Below are positions 59,594 through 64,000 of a stretch of 64,000 nucleotides of DNA, piece by piece. Origin of the DNA: DASRDB01 sp035652815. Lineage in GTDB: Bacteria; Chloroflexota; Ktedonobacteria; Ktedonobacterales; Ktedonobacteraceae. A program made the translations under genes and the position numbers. The notes under the pieces are model-generated. The model worked only from the letters and a program-made list of their open reading frames with translations, was not told the origin of the DNA and ran no database searches. How positions within the stretch are numbered: position 1 is the first letter of the stretch; each line of letters opens with the position of its first letter. The DNA lies in assembly GCA_035652815.1 (NCBI GenBank), contig DASRDB010000003.1, positions 372,001 to 436,000 of the forward strand. Direction: 5' to 3'.

Positions 59594-61033
59594 ATGAATG
59601 TAGCGCTTTCCCGGTATATTAGTACAACATGGACGATAAGCAGGAAGAATTTACTGAACACAATACAGGAGGCACGCGAGCAGGCAGATAAGCGGCAACA
59701 AGCTATTCTGGCAAGCTATACCCAGATCATCGAATGGCACGATCCCCTCTGTATTTTTACGGCACTTCGGCGCGCAGAGGCTGGCGAGTGCTTTTTCTGG
59801 GAAAAGCCAGCAGAGCAATCCGCCCTGGTTGGCGCGGGTGTCGCCGCAACCATTGAAACATCCGGCAGCGAGCGTTTCAGCAGTTCAGCGAAAGCATGGC
59901 AAGCCATGCTGAACCACGCGATTATTCGCCACGATATTTCGGACACAGGCCCGGTACTATTTGGCGGTTTTACATTTGACCCGCTTTCGCCGCGCACTTC
60001 TTTATGGCCCCATTTTCCCGATGGTCTGCTGATCTTACCGGAGATACTTTTTCGCTATACAGGCAATCAGGTTACGCTGACGATCAACCGCGTGGTTGGA
60101 GGCACAGACGACATCGAGCAGTGGGCAATCGATATTGAAAACAGGCTCAAGCGTCTGCGTGAGGCGATATATCCTGTTCATGATATGCCGGACGGCCCGC
60201 TGCTTATTCAGGACATCCAACCGGCAACGGGGTGGATGGAGCAGGTAAAACGGCTGGTAGAGCAGATTGAGCATGGCGCGTTTGAAAAGGTGGTGCTGGC
60301 CCGTGAAATTGAGGTCAAGCGCAAAGACTCGCCAGCGCCTTTCGACATCGGCGCAACGCTTTCCCGGCTGCGCGAGAACTATCCAGGCGCGTATGTCTTC
60401 GCGCTCCAACGGGGAAATCAGTTTTTTGTGGGCGCAACTCCTGAGCGGCTGGCGCAGGCAAACGATGGCCAGGTACATACGATGGCCCTGGCCGGTTCGG
60501 CTCCACGTGGCGAAACAGATGAAGAGGACGAACGCATTGGCTCAGAACTGCTCGCAAGTGGCAAAAACAATCAAGAACATGCAATTGTCGTATCGATGGT
60601 CCGCGAAGCGCTGAAACAGTACTGCGCAAACGTCTATGAAGAGGGCATGCCGCAGCTTCTCAAGCTCAAGAATGTACAGCATTTGAAAACCCCACTTCGC
60701 GGGGAACTGCTTCCAGGACATTGCCTTCTGGATATCGTGGCAGCATTGCATCCCACGCCTGCCGTTGGCGGCTTTCCGCAACAGGCCGCGCTTGAGGCGA
60801 TACGGCGCGTCGAGCAATTTGAGCGCGGCTGGTACGCCGCACCGCTCGGCTGGCTGGATGCGCATGGCAATGGCGAATTCGCGGTCGCGCTGCGTGCCGG
60901 CCTGATTAATGGCGATACAGCGCGGCTATTTGCGGGCTGCGGCATCGTCGCCGGGTCTGATCCCCAGACCGAATTTGCCGAGTCCTGTTTGAAGTTTCAG
61001 GTGATGCTGCGCGCCCTGGGCAATTCGAATTGA
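59594..61033 (+). CDS. menF: Isochorismate synthase
   Basis: A 479-residue chorismate-binding enzyme that converts chorismate to isochorismate, the first committed step to menaquinone. The C-terminal catalytic half has FEKVVLAREIEVK, YVFALQRGNQFFVGATPERL, MALAGSAPRGETDEED, LKTPLRGELLPGH and the Mg-binding end FAGCGIVAGSDPQTEF ESCLKF. The N-terminal half is the usual variable beta-rich lobe. The absence of a pyruvate-lyase role is inferred from its place ahead of menD. The ribosome site GAGGT precedes ATG 59594. It is the first gene of a tight menF-menD-menH-menB operon. Confidence 0.95.
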   Translation: MNVALSRYISTTWTISRKNLLNTIQEAREQADKRQQAILASYTQIIEWHDPLCIFTALRRAEAGECFFWEKPAEQSALVGAGVAATIETSGSERFSSSAKAWQAMLNHAIIRHDISDTGPVLFGGFTFDPLSPRTSLWPHFPDGLLILPEILFRYTGNQVTLTINRVVGGTDDIEQWAIDIENRLKRLREAIYPVHDMPDGPLLIQDIQPATGWMEQVKRLVEQIEHGAFEKVVLAREIEVKRKDSPAPFDIGATLSRLRENYPGAYVFALQRGNQFFVGATPERLAQANDGQVHTMALAGSAPRGETDEEDERIGSELLASGKNNQEHAIVVSMVREALKQYCANVYEEGMPQLLKLKNVQHLKTPLRGELLPGHCLLDIVAALHPTPAVGGFPQQAALEAIRRVEQFERGWYAAPLGWLDAHGNGEFAVALRAGLINGDTARLFAGCGIVAGSDPQTEFAESCLKFQVMLRALGNSN

Positions 61034-61042
61034 GTGCAAGAC

Positions 61043-62884
61043 ATGGATCAAACAACTCGTCAACAAGGGGCGCTCGATAGCCACCGCGTGCCACTTAACC
61101 CTACTTATGCCTATGTCGGGGCGTTTGTCGATGAACTACAGCGCGCAGAAGTTCGTAACATCGTCATTTGTCCCGGCTCTCGTTCCACGCCGCTTGCTCT
61201 CGCCTGTGCGGAACAACCTGCCCTGCGCGTCTGGATGCACGTGGATGAACGTTCCGCCGCCTATTTTGGCCTGGGCATGGCGAAACAACTGCGCCAGCCG
61301 GTAGCCCTGCTCTGCTCATCGGGCACAGCCGCAGCCAACTTTCTTCCCGCCATCGTAGAAGCCAGGCTATCCCGCGTCCCTCTGCTGGTGCTGACGGCAG
61401 ACCGCCCCCACGAATTGCGCGAGAACGGCGCGCCACAAAGCATCGACCAGAACCGGCTCTACGGAACGCATGTCAAATGGTTCGTAGAGGTCGCGCTCCC
61501 AGAGGCAAGCAATGCGGCTCTGCGCTACATCCGAGCGCTCGCCAGTCGCTCAGTCGAGCTAACCCGGGCCATTCCCGCCGGGCCTGTTCACCTCAATTTT
61601 CCTTTCCGCGAGCCTTTGACTCCCGAGCCAATTGCGGATCAGCCCTTGCCTGATATTGCCCGGCGCGATCCTCTTTCCTGGGAAGGCAGGGAAAATAATG
61701 CTCCCTATGTCCAGGTTCAACATGCAGCGCCGGATACTCCTACGAATGAAAGCATTGGCCGATTACTAGAACTTACAGGCAACGCGCCACACGGCCTCAT
61801 CATCGTCGGCCCGCTTGACAACCCACCGTTAGCAGAACCGCTTCTAGAAGTGGCGGAACGCCTGGGTTATCCCGTACTGGCCGATCCGCTTTCGCAGTTG
61901 CGCTGCGGACAGCACGACCAACGCATGGTTATCTCCAGCTACGATGCCTTCTTGCGCATCGATTCCTTCGTCGAACGTGCCCAACCAGAATTGATCTTGC
62001 GCTTCGGCGCGATGCCCACCTCGAAGCCTGTGCTACTCTACCTGAAACGCTACCCATCCTGCCCGCTTGTCGTAGTCGATGGGCAGGGCGGCTGGGAGGA
62101 ACCAACCCAACTCGCCAGCGAATATATCTACGCTGATCCTGCCGCCTTGTGCCAACAACTCTTGAACCAGCTTGAACAACAGCATGCAAATACAAAAGGA
62201 CGGGCTGAATGGTTAGCAATGTGGCAGAACAGCGATAAAATCACCCGGCAAACGATGCAGGCAGTCATCCAGGATTTCGCAGAACCCTTCGAGGGGCGCG
62301 TGTTTACCGAGCTTGCGGAGCTGCTTCCCGATGGCACTACACTCTATATCGGCAACAGCATGCCTGTTCGCGACCTGGATACCTTTTTCTGGTCGAGCCA
62401 GCAGCGCATACGAGTGCTTGGCAACCGGGGCGCGAACGGCATTGATGGCCTCATATCCAGCGCGTTAGGAGCAAGCGCGGCAGCTAAAAAACCAGCAGTG
62501 CTGGTCGTCGGCGATCTTTCGTTCTTCCATGACCTTAACGGGCTGCTTGCGGCGCGTTTGCATAAACTGGATTTGACAATCGTGCTGGTAAATAATGACG
62601 GGGGAGGCATTTTCTCCTTTTTGCCACAGGCGGCCTACCCGGAGCATTTTGAACAGCTTTTTGGCACGCCGACAGGCCTGGATTTCCAGTTAGCGGTTGA
62701 GATGTATGGCGGGTTGTATGCAAAGGCCGAAAGCTGGGTGCAGTTCCGCGAACAGGTGAGCGCGGGGCTGGCTGATGGCGGCCTGCGTGTGATCGAAGTC
62801 ACGACAGAACGAGCCAGCAATGTCACTTTGCATCGCAAGCTCTGGAAAAGCGTGAGCGAGGCGCTTGAGCGGCAGGAGAGTTGA
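61043..62884 (+). CDS. menD: SEPHCHC synthase
   Basis: A thiamine-diphosphate enzyme of about 613 residues that adds the succinyl-semialdehyde unit from 2-oxoglutarate to isochorismate. The N-terminal domain has IVICPGSRSTPLALACAEQ, VDERSAAYFGLGMAK with the catalytic Glu region, LLCSSGTAAANFLPAI and VLTADRPHELRENGAPQ. The C-terminal cofactor domain has GNSMPVRDLDTFF, GNRGANGIDGLISSALG and VLVGDLSFFHDLNGLL ... NNDGGGIFSFLP, the family ThDP/Mg motif. ATG 61043 begins 9 bases after the menF stop; a GTG at 61034 is also possible. Confidence 0.96.
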   Translation: MDQTTRQQGALDSHRVPLNPTYAYVGAFVDELQRAEVRNIVICPGSRSTPLALACAEQPALRVWMHVDERSAAYFGLGMAKQLRQPVALLCSSGTAAANFLPAIVEARLSRVPLLVLTADRPHELRENGAPQSIDQNRLYGTHVKWFVEVALPEASNAALRYIRALASRSVELTRAIPAGPVHLNFPFREPLTPEPIADQPLPDIARRDPLSWEGRENNAPYVQVQHAAPDTPTNESIGRLLELTGNAPHGLIIVGPLDNPPLAEPLLEVAERLGYPVLADPLSQLRCGQHDQRMVISSYDAFLRIDSFVERAQPELILRFGAMPTSKPVLLYLKRYPSCPLVVVDGQGGWEEPTQLASEYIYADPAALCQQLLNQLEQQHANTKGRAEWLAMWQNSDKITRQTMQAVIQDFAEPFEGRVFTELAELLPDGTTLYIGNSMPVRDLDTFFWSSQQRIRVLGNRGANGIDGLISSALGASAAAKKPAVLVVGDLSFFHDLNGLLAARLHKLDLTIVLVNNDGGGIFSFLPQAAYPEHFEQLFGTPTGLDFQLAVEMYGGLYAKAESWVQFREQVSAGLADGGLRVIEVTTERASNVTLHRKLWKSVSEALERQES

Positions 62885-62886
62885 GG

Positions 62887-63741
62887 ATGCTTGTGCAGGT
62901 AAACGACATACGGCTCAACATCGAAGAACGCGGAAGGCAACAAGACCCGCCGCTTGTCCTGCTGCATGGCTTCACTGGCAGCGCGGCAGGCTGGGGCAAG
63001 CACCTGGATAGATTGGCTGCTGCTGGTCTGCGCGTTCTCGCCTTCGATTTGCATGGGCATGGCCCGTCGGATGCGCCCAATAATTCAGAACGCTACAACA
63101 TGGAACATTGCCAGCAAGACATCCTGGCCGCGCTGAAAAAATTGGACGTAGGCAGGGGAGAAGCTGCGCTGCTTGGCTACTCAATGGGCGGGCGCATCGC
63201 GCTCTACACAGCGTTTTCTGGCTTCTTTCGCGCCCTCATTCTGGAAAGCGCATCCCCCGGCATAGCAGACCGACTTGAACGCGAGCAACGACGCCTTGCC
63301 GACGAAGCGCTCGCGGAGCGTATTGAGCGCGATGGCGTCCAGATGTTCGTGAATTATTGGGAACGCCTGCCGCTCTTCGCCAGCCAGAACAACCTGCCGC
63401 TTGAAACACGCAAGCCCTTGCGAGAACAGCGCTTGCAAAACCGGGCACGTGGACTGGCTAACAGTCTGCGCGGAGTTGGCACAGGCGCGCAGCCATCGCT
63501 GCATGCTCGCCTGCCAACCCTGGACATTCCCGTCCTGCTAATTGCCGGAGAGCTTGATAGCAAGTTCTCGGCCATCGCTCGTTCGATGGCACAGGCGCTG
63601 CCACATGCTCGCCTGCATATCGTTCCAGGCGCGGGCCATACCGTTCACCTGGAACAGCCGGAGATGTTTGATAGCATTGTAGAAGATTTCATCCATTCGA
63701 TGAATATAGTGAAACAGGGACATTTCACCGTCCCCAATTAA
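62887..63741 (+). CDS. menH: SHCHC synthase, alpha/beta hydrolase
   Basis: A 284-residue alpha/beta hydrolase that eliminates pyruvate from the MenD product to give SHCHC. LLHGFTGSAAGWGKHLDRL is the oxyanion loop, the nucleophile is in ALLGYSMGGRIALY, and the late His is in PGAGHTVHLEQPEMF. The Asp is in IAGELDSKFSAIA. Placement directly after menD and before menB supports the name over a generic hydrolase. ATG 62887 is used because GGAG precedes it; a TTG at 62881 overlaps the menD stop. Confidence 0.92.
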   Translation: MLVQVNDIRLNIEERGRQQDPPLVLLHGFTGSAAGWGKHLDRLAAAGLRVLAFDLHGHGPSDAPNNSERYNMEHCQQDILAALKKLDVGRGEAALLGYSMGGRIALYTAFSGFFRALILESASPGIADRLEREQRRLADEALAERIERDGVQMFVNYWERLPLFASQNNLPLETRKPLREQRLQNRARGLANSLRGVGTGAQPSLHARLPTLDIPVLLIAGELDSKFSAIARSMAQALPHARLHIVPGAGHTVHLEQPEMFDSIVEDFIHSMNIVKQGHFTVPN

Positions 63742-63761
63742 TTCGTAAAGGAGAGAAAGAA

Positions 63762-64000
63762 ATGCCTGTAGAATGGCAGAAAGTTCGCGACTACACGGAC
63801 ATTATTTTTGAAAAGGCCGAGGGCATGGGCAAGATTACCATCAACCGGCCCGAGGTACGCAACGCTTTTCGACCGGAGACGCTATCAGAATTGATAGACG
63901 CCTTTAATATCTGCCGCGAAGACCCCGAGATTGGCGTGGTCATTCTGACGGGCGCGGGAACGCAGGCCTTCTGTTCCGGCGGCGACCAGCGCGTGCGCGG
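63762..64000 (+). CDS. menB: 1,4-dihydroxy-2-naphthoyl-CoA synthase, 3' end outside window
   Basis: The first 79 codons of a crotonase-family enzyme that closes the naphthoate ring of o-succinylbenzoyl-CoA. It starts MPVEWQKVRDYTDIIFEK, has the N-terminal KITINRPEVRNAFRPET typical of MenB, and ends at the window edge with AFCSGGDQRVRG, the MenB form of the CoA-binding oxyanion loop. AAAGGAGAG lies 7 bases before ATG 63762. menE and menC were not seen and may follow downstream. Confidence 0.96.
   Translation, partial: MPVEWQKVRDYTDIIFEKAEGMGKITINRPEVRNAFRPETLSELIDAFNICREDPEIGVVILTGAGTQAFCSGGDQRVR

Noticed and set aside
1..64000. tRNA, rRNA and riboswitch genes
   Set aside because: No cloverleaf with a GGTTCGA-type T-loop, rRNA segment or known riboswitch core was recognised on reading; a covariance-model search was not possible.

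Overview
The window looks like chromosomal DNA of a filamentous, spore-forming Chloroflexota bacterium of the Ktedonobacteria type. This is an inference. It rests on the many Ser/Thr kinases, FHA proteins, zinc-ribbon membrane proteins and multi-domain fusions, the Proline/Gln/Trp low-complexity proteins, the small palindromic repeats scattered between (and in one case inside) genes, and the moderately GC-rich backbone codon use. No rRNA, tRNA or CRISPR array was recognised.

Layout. 1-7.2 kb: end of a PAP2 phosphatase, prfA, a class V aminotransferase with a strong terminator, a HAD hydrolase, an amino-acid-permease/histidine-kinase fusion and a Nudix regulator. 7.4-12.6 kb: a LysR regulator divergent from a DHA2-type drug exporter, and a large membrane glycosyltransferase-like protein carrying an in-frame palindromic repeat. 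12.7-17.1 kb: one 1480-codon gene joining a pseudokinase to a DinG/XPD-type helicase, whose Walker A motif is split by a class 3 intein with a LAGLIDADG endonuclease. 17.2-19.7 kb: an AT-richer two-gene restriction-modification system. 19.9-22.2 kb: gene debris, two small membrane proteins and an IS630-family element with a slippery A8 run.

22.7-33.6 kb: a zinc-ribbon protein with a Gly-Tyr-Arg disordered tract, a HIT hydrolase, three glycosyltransferases in a row, a PQQ-propeller lipoprotein, a frameshifted small coiled-coil gene, an S9 peptidase and a short D12 DNA methyltransferase. 33.6-41.7 kb: an AT-richer biosynthetic island for a thiazole/oxazole-modified peptide. It holds a 72-residue precursor that is two 36-codon repeats, a fused RRE/YcaO cyclodehydratase, a cytoplasmic oligopeptide-binding-like protein, an amidohydrolase-SagB dehydrogenase fusion and an MFS exporter. 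It is the best candidate in the window for an undescribed system.

41.8-51.9 kb: a HAD-IIA phosphatase, then a signalling block: kinase-FHA, a Trp-Gly-rich FHA membrane protein, kinase-zinc ribbon, response regulator, GAF histidine kinase and two paralogous zinc-ribbon membrane proteins. 52.1-59.3 kb: an alpha/beta hydrolase-acyl-CoA synthetase fusion, a DHDPS-family aldolase, a lipoprotein with two operator-like upstream repeats, a J-domain membrane protein, a second PAP2 phosphatase and a small membrane protein. 59.6-64 kb: menaquinone operon menF-menD-menH-menB, with menB cut by the window edge.

Two palindromic repeat families recur: family A at three loci and family B at five. In two places copies are nested, which suggests repeated mobilisation. 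All family assignments come from motifs read in the translated sequence; no database search was run.
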